64,000 bases of DNA from an uncultured Gemmatimonadota bacterium (GCA_902826615.1 CADEFN010000008.1:62001-126000); one strand, 5' to 3'. Positions 9,501 through 17,734 are shown, numbered from the stretch's first letter. Notes: generated by a model not told the origin, from the letters alone. A program made the numbers and translations.

Positions 9501-10139
9501 CAGGTGGCACACGAAATCAAGAACCCGCTCACGCCCATCCGCCTTGGCGTGCAACATCTGCGACGGGCACATGCCGACGCCCGCCCCGACTTTCCACAAA
9601 TCCTCGACCGCAACGTCGAGCGTATTCTCGGCGAGATTGACCGCCTCGATCACATCGCTCGGTCGTTCTCCAAGTTCGGCATGCGCCCCGAGGATGCGCC
9701 ACCAACCGAATCGGTCACCCTGGCTCCGCTGCTTCGTGATGTGGTCGCCCTCGAGGAAATGGGCGAGGGGGAGGTGGAATGGCGGCTCGACATGCCCGGT
9801 GACCTGATTGCGCGCGCTCGTGTGGAGGAATTGCGTGAGGTCCTTCTCAACATTCTCGAGAACGCGCGGCTGGCCAATGCACGCCTTGTCACGCTGCGTG
9901 CAAGCCAATCCTCCGAGCGAGTCGAGCTCTCGATTGAGGACGACGGCGACGGCGTGAGTGAAGAACACCTCGCACATGTGTTCGAGCCCCGTTTTTCCAC
10001 CCGGACCAGCGGTAGCGGGCTCGGCCTCGCCATTTCGCGGCGTCTGGTGGAGTCGTGGGGCGGAAACATCCGCCTCGAACCACGCAATCCGCGAGGCACG
10101 CGAGTGATTGTCACGCTGGTCGCTGAGGCTGCGCCATAG
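6498..10139 (+). CDS. Large NtrY-like membrane sensor histidine kinase
   Basis: This 1213-residue sensor kinase (from ATG 6498) is far larger than typical NtrY (about 750). It begins with membrane helices, then a soluble region, then a long cluster of helices (roughly residues 260-500). Another soluble region and helix pair follow (near residues 705-790), then an extracytoplasmic loop, a last helix and a HAMP-like linker. The cytoplasmic end has the H-box AHEIKNPLTPIRLG with the phosphorylated His near residue 1005, an N-box (LLNILENARLANA), and G-boxes EDDGDGVSEEH and GSGLGLAISRRL. The HEIKNPLTPI form is typical of NtrY. No response regulator is adjacent; an NtrX-like regulator lies about 24 kb downstream. 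The next gene, 12 bases on, is a Ser/Thr kinase. Confidence 0.92.
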   Translation: MSGGRGGSLALVAGGIACLSAALLVRTWGVPYLVLMGAATAVTLLLGASRAPRLQWRVWLALLLGLASASFQGWLQRRAVAAPQAGTVSESTTDRLSREADAIFPELRTSAQRLLDITLSTPRAGRVAQIEAVLPSPARGEAAAVVLDQGRPVAWAGLVRLPLDSMTQPAGVARSEFYVVAYAREQRGERTSIAMRTLQALPPADRLSRSFAHVAAVESGLERVELYGEPPGIGVLPLDGVPALWLRAVPRDPARVGFALEERARLVVVALLAAAVLAGLWVVWVSLPLARARLAALAVSLAVIAAAPLSTLSNPLPVFNAAYYFSPLAGPFTASVGALGLAGAVACLAVFVGLRRRGTPLPDVVVLLPAVAAVLGGPFLLRYLARGLTLPPRGVPTQLWIAWDIALFLVAAAVLFSGLWATGRLRGPRVPNGSYAGAIAAALAALLAPLVWQADSRFPVWYQGLWMLAIALVVFSRTSRALTVHAAWVAACGATILVWSSVTRKRVELAERDVAQLTLPDMEVQPLLERLLMSVRAGELPRTRADLLKAWVGTELAASGVPVELAVWTAPTADQGPDAELVIAQLERRVEGERTLVRLADSARTEVLRDVGSIQGVQLVVAAPLDSGRVLSIVVSPRTQLIADDPFAALLGLEVPTIVEPPYRLTVTAGEGANRGAEPRWTRRDDELHGDWEVDAAPGRLHAHVEVELRSLDVLFARAGLLILLNLGALGVLWLVVAVSDPPQRRWLRSRLWRWRASYRARLTATVFAAFVLPSLAFGFWTLNRLRAEDLTSRSLLVRETLRAVRVREPRELVDEAARLETPLFWYRDGVLQAAAEPLHLALAPFGYLLDPVAAEDVVFGLEDAANRRVSVGAVPTLVGYRTAGPRLVLAAPARRTELTLERQQRDVLALLLVSMAVGGLIAWVLSGLAARAFAQPISALRRAAEEVARGARELTSLGKAPPSEFRPVFQRFRQMAVELSDSRQDLERAQRVFAWGEMARQVAHEIKNPLTPIRLGVQHLRRAHADARPDFPQILDRNVERILGEIDRLDHIARSFSKFGMRPEDAPPTESVTLAPLLRDVVALEEMGEGEVEWRLDMPGDLIARARVEELREVLLNILENARLANARLVTLRASQSSERVELSIEDDGDGVSEEHLAHVFEPRFSTRTSGSGLGLAISRRLVESWGGNIRLEPRNPRGTRVIVTLVAEAAP

Positions 10140-10151
10140 CACTTTTCACGC

Positions 10152-11915
10152 ATGTCGAGTTCCCCTGCCAAGCCACCGCGCGCGCCACGAGCCACACCGT
10201 GGTCGGACCTGCCGAACCGGGTGTCGTATCGTTTGCCCGCGCATCTCGAGCATTGGCAGCTTCCGCCGGACTGGGCGTGGGGAAGCGAAGGGGTGACGAT
10301 GGAGCATCGGCACTATCAGGAGATACGTGACGCACTGGGCAGGTCGCTGTCATTGGTCTCGGTACTCGACCCCGCGCATGTGACATGGCTGGCGGCCGAG
10401 GCCCGTGCGCTGGCTCACCGCAATCATCCGTCGATTCCCACGACGTATCACTATTGGCCGCCCCATCCGCAGAGTATGCGCGGACCGGGGTATCTCCGCC
10501 GATGGATCTCCGCCGAATCGATTGGCGCGCGGGTGCGACGTGCAGGACCGGAAGAGATTCCGACCGCCATGCGTATTCTGCGCAACGTGGGGGCCATGCT
10601 TGCCTACGTACACGACGGGGGCGCACCCCATGGTGGCGTTTCTCCTGAAGTCGTGTGGTCGGCGCCTTCGGGCCGCATCTGGACGTTAGGGTGGCAATGG
10701 GCGCTGGCGCGACATGAAGTGCCACAGGGGCTCACCCCCGATCCGCGCTGGACACCCATTGCCCCGGAGTGGCAGGACGGGGAGTGGATTCCCACGGTGG
10801 CGTCGGATCAGTGGCAGCTGGCGGCGTCTGTCTACTTCGCGATTGCAGGCGAGCTGCCTCCGGCCATTGATGCCCCGCCGCTCACCCTGCTGCGCCCCGA
10901 GTGTCCGCAGGCGCTGTCGGCCATTCTCGAACAGGCCTTACGTCCCGAGCCGGCGGAGCGGCACCGCACACTGTCCTCGATGCTTCGCGCGGTCGAGCGC
11001 ATCTCGGGAAGTCGCTCCATGTTTACGTCGCTGCCGTCGTTGCCGTCGGCCCTCTCCGAAGAGGGACGATTGCGTTGGGCCGTTGGGGATGACTACGACG
11101 TTCTCGGCTTTCTGGGCAAGGGAACGTTTGGTAGTGTGTGGCGGGTGCGTGACCTCTCGCTGGAGCGCGAAGTGGCGCTCAAGATGCTCCATCCCAATGT
11201 GGCGCAGGACGAGCGGGCGGTGGCGCGCTTTCGTCGCGAGGCACGCTTGGCCGCGCAGCTGGCGCACCCGGGGATCATCCCGATTTTCGACTGGGACGCC
11301 CGCGGCGAAGTGTCGTGGTACACCATGGAACTCGCGGAAAGCGGCTCGGTCGCCGATCTCATTGCACGTGCCGGGCAGCGACCCTTCGAAAGTGTGGAGT
11401 CGCAGATTGATGGCGCGCTCGATGCGCTCGCGGCCGCGCACTCGGTGGGCATCGTCCATCGCGACCTGAAGCCTGAAAACATCCTGATCGACCGCTATCG
11501 TCGCTGGCGCATTACCGATTTTGGTATCGCCAGGGCAGAAGGCGAAGCCGCCGGCGCTACCGGCACACCGGCCTTTGCCGCACCTGAGCAACTGCTCGGA
11601 GAAGCGCAGGGTCCGTCGGTCGATTGTTTTGCGGCGGCGGCGATCATCTACTTCGTCCTCACCGGTCACCCACCGTTCTCGGGGACAGACACGCAGGAAA
11701 TCCTCGCCCAGCAGCTGGGTCAGCACTACGACATGAGCGCGCTCACCGGGCCACTGGCTGATTTTCTCACGCGCGGCTTGTCACCTGAACCATCGCTGCG
11801 TTTTTCCGACGGCGCCGAGATGCGCTCAGCGTGGCGCGAACTCGTCGCTGAGCGCGCCCGGGAGGCGCGCCGCAGCGACAGTTGGTGGGGCAGGGTCCTC
11901 GGCCGGACCGACTAG
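10152..11915 (+). CDS. Tandem pseudokinase / Ser-Thr protein kinase
   Basis: The 587-residue soluble protein has two kinase-like domains. The second (about 315-570) is a complete Hanks-type kinase: glycine loop GKGTFGSV (322-329), Lys344, HRDLKPEN (436-443), DFG (456-458) and an APE triplet. The first (about 25-285) follows the same order but is degenerate. Its catalytic loop reads HGGVSPEVVW (from His160), the DFG position reads LGW, and an APEW and a DQWQLAASVYFAIAGELPP stretch match the C-lobe. So it should be catalytically dead and probably regulatory or scaffolding. There is no membrane helix, unlike most PknB-type kinases. It follows the NtrY-like kinase by 12 bases, hinting at crosstalk. 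Its stop overlaps the convergent gene's stop (CTAG, 11912-11915). Confidence 0.9.
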   Translation: MSSSPAKPPRAPRATPWSDLPNRVSYRLPAHLEHWQLPPDWAWGSEGVTMEHRHYQEIRDALGRSLSLVSVLDPAHVTWLAAEARALAHRNHPSIPTTYHYWPPHPQSMRGPGYLRRWISAESIGARVRRAGPEEIPTAMRILRNVGAMLAYVHDGGAPHGGVSPEVVWSAPSGRIWTLGWQWALARHEVPQGLTPDPRWTPIAPEWQDGEWIPTVASDQWQLAASVYFAIAGELPPAIDAPPLTLLRPECPQALSAILEQALRPEPAERHRTLSSMLRAVERISGSRSMFTSLPSLPSALSEEGRLRWAVGDDYDVLGFLGKGTFGSVWRVRDLSLEREVALKMLHPNVAQDERAVARFRREARLAAQLAHPGIIPIFDWDARGEVSWYTMELAESGSVADLIARAGQRPFESVESQIDGALDALAAAHSVGIVHRDLKPENILIDRYRRWRITDFGIARAEGEAAGATGTPAFAAPEQLLGEAQGPSVDCFAAAAIIYFVLTGHPPFSGTDTQEILAQQLGQHYDMSALTGPLADFLTRGLSPEPSLRFSDGAEMRSAWRELVAERAREARRSDSWWGRVLGRTD

Positions 11916-12706
11916 CGGTCGCCGTCCAGCAGACCGCCGATCACGCCGAGGACACTTCCTTCTTCGCGACGCCCGCCGCCCGCGCGAGGCGCCGCAGCGA
12001 TGATGCGGTCGGCCAGCCGGGAGAAGGGGAGTGTTTGCAGAATGACCCGACCCGGGCCCGTGAGCTGCGCGTAAAAGAGGCCCTCACCGCCGAATAGCGC
12101 GGTCTTCACGCCCTTCACCATCTGGATGTCGTAGTCCACGGTGGGTTGCATGGCCACGATGCAGCCAGTGTCCACTCGGAGCTGTTCCCCCGCAGCCAGG
12201 GTGAGTTCGTGCAGGGTGCCTGACGCGTGGACGAAGACCAGGCCATCGCCAAGCAGACGCTGGAGAATGAACCCTTCGCCGCCAAAGAAGCCGGCGCCGA
12301 ATTTCCGGGAGAAGGCCAGGGTGACATCGACCCCACGCGCTCCGCACAGGAAGGAATCCTTCTGGCAGATCAGCTCTCCGCCAAAACTCTTCAGATCGAT
12401 CGGTTTGATCTTGCCAGGGTAGGGCGACGCAAAGGCGACGTCCTGGCGCACGTTGGATTCGTTGGCAAAAAATGTTACAAAGAAGGAATCACCCGAGAGC
12501 ACACGTTTCCCGGCAGACTTGAGCTTGTCCCACATGCCGCCACCCCCGCGACCGCTCGCGTCGAGGGTGGTGGCCATTGTGATACCCTGTTGCATGTACA
12601 TCATCGCGCCGGCCTCGGCGACCACCGCTTCGCCCGGGTCGAGGGTGATGATGACCCCCTGGAGGTCATCGCCGATCAGCTGGTAGTCGATCTCGTCTGC
12701 GCGCAT
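11912..12706 (-). CDS. AIM24/TIGR00266-family protein
   Basis: The 264-residue product (ATG at 12706) matches the TIGR00266/AIM24 family of beta-sandwich proteins. Recognisable pieces are GEAVVAEAGAMMYM early, the Gly-rich hinge, FFANESN, and GAGFFGGEGFILQRL in the second half. The family is widespread, binds membranes or tryptophan-RNA regulators in some species, and has no assigned enzymatic role here. A TTG at 12745 would add 13 residues, but the ATG gives the usual family start, MRADEIDYQLIGDD. It converges on the tandem kinase gene with a four-base stop overlap and is divergent from the cytochrome b gene. Confidence 0.87.
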   Translation of the reverse strand: MRADEIDYQLIGDDLQGVIITLDPGEAVVAEAGAMMYMQQGITMATTLDASGRGGGGMWDKLKSAGKRVLSGDSFFVTFFANESNVRQDVAFASPYPGKIKPIDLKSFGGELICQKDSFLCGARGVDVTLAFSRKFGAGFFGGEGFILQRLLGDGLVFVHASGTLHELTLAAGEQLRVDTGCIVAMQPTVDYDIQMVKGVKTALFGGEGLFYAQLTGPGRVILQTLPFSRLADRIIAAAPRAGGGRREEGSVLGVIGGLLDGDR

Positions 12707-12818
12707 GGATGGAAAGGCCGAAGGGAGAGAAGGAAGAATGTACAAAGGACGATCGGGGTGGCAGCCCGGGAACTCATTCGCATCGGTTCAGATACCTGAG
12801 GCAACCTGACGGGAGAGT

Positions 12819-13580
12819 GTGGTGACGACGGCAGCGCAGGACGAAGCAAAACCCAGCCACTCGGAGGCTCGCCACCACTGGATCGTGCGAGTCACGCACT
12901 GGGTGAACGCCCTGGCGCTCCTCGTGATGATTGGCAGTGGGTTGCGGATCTTCAATGCCTATCCGCGGTTTGCGGTGAAGGGGGAGACCTTCTGTTGCTA
13001 TCCCTGGGAGGGCACGCCGATTCCTGCCTGGCTGACCTTTGGCGGGTGGCTCGGCGGGGCGCGCAACTGGCACTTCGCCATGATGTGGGTGCTCTTTCTG
13101 AACGGGCTTGTGTACCTGGGGTTCGTGTACCTGCATGGTGAGTGGCGCGACCTCGTGCCGCGCCGAGGTGATCTGCGCGACACCTGGGAGATGATCAAGT
13201 TCTATCTCTTTGCACGGCCTGATCATCCGCGGCAGGGCAAACACAACGCGCTGCAGAAAGGGACGTACTTCGTCCTCCCGTACCTCGGCGCCGCGGCGGT
13301 CATCAGCGGTGTGGCTATCTGGAAACCAGTGCAGCTCGCGTGGCTCACGGCCCTCTTCGGAGGTTATGCCTGGGCGCGGTACTGGCACTTCATGATCATG
13401 ATGGCGCTGGTTGTGCTGTCCGTGGTCCACGTGGTGATGGTGTTTGCGGTCGATCCGTATTCTCTGCGCAGCATGACCACCGGTGGCTACAACCCCGAAA
13501 CATCACCAGAGGCCCGCAACGCCCGTCCATTCTGGTGGCGGCGGCCCTCTCTTCCCTCCGTACCGGAGCAGACCCCATGA
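12819..13580 (+). CDS. Membrane cytochrome b (b561-like) of a molybdoenzyme couple
   Basis: The 253-residue membrane protein has four hydrophobic helices, with histidines placed as haem ligands in HHWIVRVTHWVN, NWHFAMMW, RYWHFMIMM and the following LSVVHVV. This is the pattern of di-haem cytochrome b561/FdnI-type subunits that exchange electrons between quinones and an extracytoplasmic enzyme. The GTG start follows a GGGAGAG ribosome site. Its TGA overlaps the next gene's ATG, so the two are co-translated. The partner is a Tat-exported sulfite-oxidase-fold protein, making this subunit its likely electron link, the role MsrQ plays for MsrP, though this protein is a different cytochrome type. 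Confidence 0.88.
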   Translation: MVTTAAQDEAKPSHSEARHHWIVRVTHWVNALALLVMIGSGLRIFNAYPRFAVKGETFCCYPWEGTPIPAWLTFGGWLGGARNWHFAMMWVLFLNGLVYLGFVYLHGEWRDLVPRRGDLRDTWEMIKFYLFARPDHPRQGKHNALQKGTYFVLPYLGAAAVISGVAIWKPVQLAWLTALFGGYAWARYWHFMIMMALVVLSVVHVVMVFAVDPYSLRSMTTGGYNPETSPEARNARPFWWRRPSLPSVPEQTP

Positions 13581-14284
13581 AACGACGCGACTTTTTTGGC
13601 GGGCTTGCGGCCGCCGCCGGCACGGGGCTCATCACGGCCTGCAATTCCGATGGTCCGCGCGGCGCGATGGGGCTCGTCAAGGCCGTCGGGCGGGGCAACG
13701 AAAGGCTGGAGCGTGCGCTGTTCTCCTTTGGACACCGCGACAAGGTCGCTCGCGGTGCCAAAATCACCGGCGATGCCTTTCCCCGATACTGGATTTCGCC
13801 TGAGGTCCCCGTTTGGGACGAATCGCTGCGCGGCGTATGGCATCTCGATGTGGTCGGGGCTGTCCGCAAGCCTGTGCGGCTCACCCTCGATGACCTGTCC
13901 AAGTTGCCGCGCTTCTCCCAGACCGTGAATCACTATTGCGTCGAGGGATGGACGGCGCGCGCGCAGTTCAGTGGCGTGCGGATGTCAGATCTGGCCAAGC
14001 TGGTGGAGCCGACCAACGATGCGGGCTACGTCGACTTCCAGTCGTTTGATAAATCGTACCACGAGTCGTGGGACATTGACTCGGCGATTCATCCGCAGAC
14101 TCTGATTGCCTACGCCACCGACGGCCGGTATCTCAACACGGTGCAGGGTGCGCCGGCACGGGTGCACTCGCCGGTCAAACTCGGCTACAAGAACACCAAG
14201 TACCTCACGCGGATTGTCTTCATGCCGACACGGAACGGCGGCTATTGGAGCGACCTGGGTTACGAGTGGTACGGCGGTGTGTAA
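13577..14284 (+). CDS. Tat-exported molybdopterin-dependent oxidoreductase (sulfite-oxidase fold)
   Basis: The 235-residue product starts MKRRDFFGG, a twin-arginine motif, and its hydrophobic stretch ends in LITAC, a lipobox. It is therefore probably a Tat-exported lipoprotein anchored to a membrane. The mature part has the oxidoreductase molybdopterin-binding fold: GVWHLDVVGAVRKP, LTLDDLSKLP, the Mo-ligand cysteine in VNHYCVEGWTA, and PARVHSPVKLGYKNTKYL near the end. It is shorter than E. coli MsrP (about 330). Its ATG overlaps the cytochrome b stop (ATGA). Known relatives repair periplasmic methionine sulfoxide or oxidise sulfite; the actual substrate is not evident. Confidence 0.88.
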   Translation: MKRRDFFGGLAAAAGTGLITACNSDGPRGAMGLVKAVGRGNERLERALFSFGHRDKVARGAKITGDAFPRYWISPEVPVWDESLRGVWHLDVVGAVRKPVRLTLDDLSKLPRFSQTVNHYCVEGWTARAQFSGVRMSDLAKLVEPTNDAGYVDFQSFDKSYHESWDIDSAIHPQTLIAYATDGRYLNTVQGAPARVHSPVKLGYKNTKYLTRIVFMPTRNGGYWSDLGYEWYGGV

Positions 14285-14324
14285 ACCGGGTGGTGGTCCG
14301 CCGCCCCGGGTCGTAGGTTGGGGG

Positions 14325-14861
14325 ATGCGGAACTTCACGGCCGTCGTTAGGTGGTCTCTGGTCGGCACGGTGCTGACCGGATGCGGTGGGAAGGCTGCCG
14401 AGCAGGTCGACAGCGCCCAGATGGCGTCGTCGGCGGCGTCGGCGCAGGTCGTCGCAACGGACAGTGCCCTTGCCACCACCGACGGTTGCCGCAAGGAAGG
14501 TCTCTGGCAATGGTGCTCGGTAGAGGATCGAATGGAGCATGCCGGCGTCATCCTCACGCGTCAGGACGCAGCGCCCTCCGGGGATCTCCTGCGCGGGGAG
14601 GGCCGGGGCTACAAGGTGGGAGCAGGGGACGATGAACTGCACATCTTTGTCTACCCGACCGTGGAGGCGAGACAGGCTGATACCGGCGCACTCGACAGCG
14701 TAACGGTCTCGCCCAAGGGCGCTCCCCGGCGCTCGTACAAGGTGGTGCCACTCCTTGTGACGTCGAACAACCTGGCCGCGCTCGTGTTCACGCTGAATGA
14801 ACGGACGAGTGAGCGCTTGGCCAACGCACTCTCCGCGGGGCTCCCTCAGCCGGGGCGGTGA
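14325..14861 (+). CDS. Putative lipoprotein of unknown function
   Basis: This 178-residue protein has a short positively charged N-terminus and a lipobox, VLTGC, near residue 24, so it is probably a lipoprotein. The mature part begins with a low-complexity Ala/Ser/Asp linker and then a small globular domain of about 115 residues with two cysteines (DGCRKEGLWQWC). I do not recognise the domain. It follows the molybdoenzyme gene by 40 bases and may belong to the same transcript. Its Val-Arg at residues 8-9 is encoded GTT AGG, a rare Arg codon placed by the dispersed GTTAGG word. Its 3' end overlaps the convergent dinB gene by 16 bases. Confidence 0.75.
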   Translation: MRNFTAVVRWSLVGTVLTGCGGKAAEQVDSAQMASSAASAQVVATDSALATTDGCRKEGLWQWCSVEDRMEHAGVILTRQDAAPSGDLLRGEGRGYKVGAGDDELHIFVYPTVEARQADTGALDSVTVSPKGAPRRSYKVVPLLVTSNNLAALVFTLNERTSERLANALSAGLPQPGR

Positions 14862-16096
14862 CGCCGCACACCCGGAGCGGGGCGTTCGGCCACACGACCG
14901 GGGACAACCGCTTCAGTGCCGTAACGCTTGCGTACGGCGTCCACGGCTCGCGCAAGTCGCCGGTCCTTCTCCGACTCCAATGTCGCCTCACCCGGGTCAT
15001 CGAAGAGGGAGAGTTGTGCTTCGGCATCGGCCTCCTCCAGCCCCGTGAGCGCGACGCCCAGTAACCGGACAGGCCCGCGACGAGCACGTCGGAGTTTGTC
15101 GAGCAGGGTGTGGGCGGTGGCGAGGATCACCCGGTCGGCGATCACACCGGAGGGAAGTGTGCGGGAGGCACCACGCGTCCGGAAGTCGTGATCTCGCAGC
15201 TTCACCGAGACCGTGCGCGCCATCAGCCCGTCGCCGCGCAGATGATGCGCGACACGCCGCACCAGGTCCACCAGTTCTCGCCCCAGGTCATCGTCACTCG
15301 TCAGATCGCGCCCGAAGGTTTCCTCGTGACTGATGCTGCGGGCACTCTCGCGCTCGCGAACCTCGGACTCGTCGATACCCTTGCAGCGTCGCACGAGCCA
15401 TTCCGCGGCGTTGTCGCCCAACGCACGACGCAAGCGATCTTCGGGTGTGGCGAGGACGTCCGGTACACGGGTGAGGCCAGCGGCCGCCAGCCGTTCGCGG
15501 AAACGCGGCCCGACACCGGAGAGATCGCCTAACGCGACCGTGGCCATGAACGCCGCTTCGTCGCCGGGGGGAACCACGCGCACTCCGTCGGCACCACTCC
15601 CCGGTTTGGGTTTGGCGCGCTCCACGGCCAGTTTTGCGAGCAGGCGTGTGGTCGCTCCGCCTATGGAGACCGTCAGTCCCGTGGCCTCGTGGACCGCACT
15701 GCGGATCCGGTGTGCGGTCTCGCGCAGCGGCTCGTGCCGGTAGAGAGCCTCGGTGCCGGTCAGGTCGAGATACCACTCGTCGATGCTGGCACCTTGCACC
15801 ACCGGAGTGAAGCGCGTGAGCACGGCGTGAATCTCGCGGCTTTTCACGCCGCAGACCTGGCGGGGCACCGGAACGACCATCGCGCCCGGGCAGAGCCGCA
15901 GGGCGCGCGCGGTCGGCATGGCAGACCGCACCCCAAACTGGCGCGTTTCGTAGGAGGCCGAGCAGACCACGCCGCGCAGGCCGCCACCTCCAACAATCAG
16001 CAGCGGTTCCCGGCCGGCACCCTCGGGGTCGACCAGGCGGGCGACGGCGACAAAGAAGGCATCGGCGTCGACATGCAGAATACGTCGCGTGTGCAG
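14846..16096 (-). CDS. dinB: DNA polymerase IV (Y-family), no canonical start codon
   Basis: This is a Y-family translesion polymerase. The palm motif HVDADAFFVAVA, then CSASYETRQFGV, the catalytic pair in SIDEWYLDLTG and the helix-hairpin-helix stretch LGDLSGVGPRFRERL are all present. About 416 codons are open from 16096, within the family's usual length. The difficulty is the start. The frame opens directly after the upstream gene's TAG as CTG CAC ACG CGA CGT ATT CTG, and the first ATG or GTG is the GTG at 15970, which would delete the first catalytic Asp motif. The real initiator is probably a near-cognate codon: CTG at 16096, ACG at 16090 (aligned with the family Met) or ATT at 16081. The upstream gene is in the same frame, so amber readthrough is also possible. 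Confidence 0.85.
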   Translation of the reverse strand: MHTRRILHVDADAFFVAVARLVDPEGAGREPLLIVGGGGLRGVVCSASYETRQFGVRSAMPTARALRLCPGAMVVPVPRQVCGVKSREIHAVLTRFTPVVQGASIDEWYLDLTGTEALYRHEPLRETAHRIRSAVHEATGLTVSIGGATTRLLAKLAVERAKPKPGSGADGVRVVPPGDEAAFMATVALGDLSGVGPRFRERLAAAGLTRVPDVLATPEDRLRRALGDNAAEWLVRRCKGIDESEVRERESARSISHEETFGRDLTSDDDLGRELVDLVRRVAHHLRGDGLMARTVSVKLRDHDFRTRGASRTLPSGVIADRVILATAHTLLDKLRRARRGPVRLLGVALTGLEEADAEAQLSLFDDPGEATLESEKDRRLARAVDAVRKRYGTEAVVPGRVAERPAPGVRRHRPG

Positions 16097-17734
16097 CTAA
16101 CCTCCCCGCGTGGCGTTGTCCGCGCTGCCGTAATGCGCCTTGAACTGTTCGCGCAGCGCCGACTTGAGAAACTTGCCGGCGCTGGTTCGGGGGATCGTTT
16201 CAACCTGCACGATGGCATCGGGGACCCACCACTTGGCAAAGCGCTCGCCCAGCCAGGTCTTGAGTGCCGCTTCGTCAAACGGCTGGCCACTTCTCGGGAC
16301 GACCACCGCGAGTGGACGTTCATCCCACTTGGCGTGAGGGACAGCCACGACTGCGGCTTCTGCCACATCAGGGTGCCCCATCAAGGCGCCCTCGAGTGCG
16401 ACCGAACTGATCCACTCCCCGCCCGACTTCACCAGGTCCTTCGATCGATCCTGAATGGTGACGTACCCATCGCGGTCGATCGTGACAATGTCGCCGGTGC
16501 GGAACCATCCGTCGCTGGTGAAGCGGTCGTCGGCACCCTCGGTGAGGTAGTAACTGCTCACAACCCATGGCCCGCGCACTTCCAGCTCACCCATGCTGGT
16601 GCCGTCCCAGTCGACAATCCCCTGCTCGTTGCGGGCGCGCACTTCGACCATCGGTACCGGACGCCCCTGCTTGGCACGATACGCGTATTGGGTGTTCGCG
16701 TCCTTCTGGAGCAACTCGGGCGACAGATAGGCGGTGGTGCCTAACGGTGATGTCTCGGTCATGCCCCATGCTTGTAGCACATGCAGTCCATGCCGCTCCT
16801 CGAACGCGCGAATCATCGCTTCGGGGGCGGCCGATCCCCCAACCACCATCGTACGGAGTCGGGAGAGTTCGTAATGGCCGGGGGCCGCATCGAGTGCCTG
16901 GAGAATGCCCAGCCAGATGGTGGGCACTCCGGCCGTGATGGTCACGCGCTCGTCCTGCAGTAGCCCGAGCAGCGATGCCGGATCGAGGTGCGGCCCGGGA
17001 TGCACTTGTGCAGCCCCGAACATGGCGCACGCGTATGGCAGTCCCCAGGCATTCACGTGAAACATGGGAACGACGGGCAGCACGGTGTCGCGTTCGCTCA
17101 AGCCCAGAGCGCAGAGCATCCCTTCGCCCATGGCGTGCAGCACGATGGAGCGGTGTGAGTAAAGAGCGCCCTTTGGTTGTCCCGTCGTTCCCGAGGTGTA
17201 ACACATCGCTGCGGCAGTTGTCTCGGGAAGGTCGTCCCACGCGAAGTCCGCTGCTTCGGCCGCGATGAGCGCTTCGTATTCCAGCGTACCGGGAGGGACG
17301 ACACCATCATCAGTCATGACGATGACGTGCTGCGCATTCACGCGCGATGCGCACTTTTCCCACAATGGCCACAGCACCTTGTCGACGAGGACCACCTTGT
17401 CTTCAGCGTGATTCGCGATCCAGGTGATGTCGTCCGGATGGAGCCGGAGGTTGAGGGTGTGCAGCACCGCTCCCATGCAGGGGATGGCGTAGTACGCTTC
17501 GAGATGTCGCGCGTGGTTCCAGGCGAGTGTGGCCACGCGATCACCCGGCCGCACGCCAAGTCGCTGCAGGGCACGCGCCAGTTGTCCGGCTCGTCCGAGC
17601 ATTTCCCGGTACGTCGTGCGATGCAGTGATTTGTCCGCGCGACGGCTGACAATCGATCGGCCGCCGTACAGCGAAAGGGCGCGGCGCGCGATCATGGGGA
17701 GTGAAAGCGGAACGTCCATCATCAGGCCGTGCAT
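16097..17734 (-). CDS. Fatty-acyl-CoA synthetase (AMP-binding)
   Basis: This adenylate-forming ligase activates a carboxylic acid, probably a medium or long-chain fatty acid, to its CoA thioester. The AMP-binding motif YTSGTTGQPKGALYSH, the downstream WGMTETSPLG, the GWFRTGDI region and the C-terminal DRSKDLVKSGGEWISS hinge are intact, as is the catalytic Lys near the end (RTSAGKFLKSALRE). The product has 545 residues from ATG 17734, chosen because MHGLMMDVPLSLP is the usual family start; an ATG at 17776 would add 14. The gene ends in TAG and runs in the same frame directly into dinB. Chain length specificity cannot be read from sequence. Confidence 0.92.
   Translation of the reverse strand: MHGLMMDVPLSLPMIARRALSLYGGRSIVSRRADKSLHRTTYREMLGRAGQLARALQRLGVRPGDRVATLAWNHARHLEAYYAIPCMGAVLHTLNLRLHPDDITWIANHAEDKVVLVDKVLWPLWEKCASRVNAQHVIVMTDDGVVPPGTLEYEALIAAEAADFAWDDLPETTAAAMCYTSGTTGQPKGALYSHRSIVLHAMGEGMLCALGLSERDTVLPVVPMFHVNAWGLPYACAMFGAAQVHPGPHLDPASLLGLLQDERVTITAGVPTIWLGILQALDAAPGHYELSRLRTMVVGGSAAPEAMIRAFEERHGLHVLQAWGMTETSPLGTTAYLSPELLQKDANTQYAYRAKQGRPVPMVEVRARNEQGIVDWDGTSMGELEVRGPWVVSSYYLTEGADDRFTSDGWFRTGDIVTIDRDGYVTIQDRSKDLVKSGGEWISSVALEGALMGHPDVAEAAVVAVPHAKWDERPLAVVVPRSGQPFDEAALKTWLGERFAKWWVPDAIVQVETIPRTSAGKFLKSALREQFKAHYGSADNATRGG

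Noticed and set aside
15689-16744. 351-codon plus-strand frame across the dinB/acyl-CoA synthetase junction
   Set aside because: It is antisense to two conserved genes and has no conserved motif.
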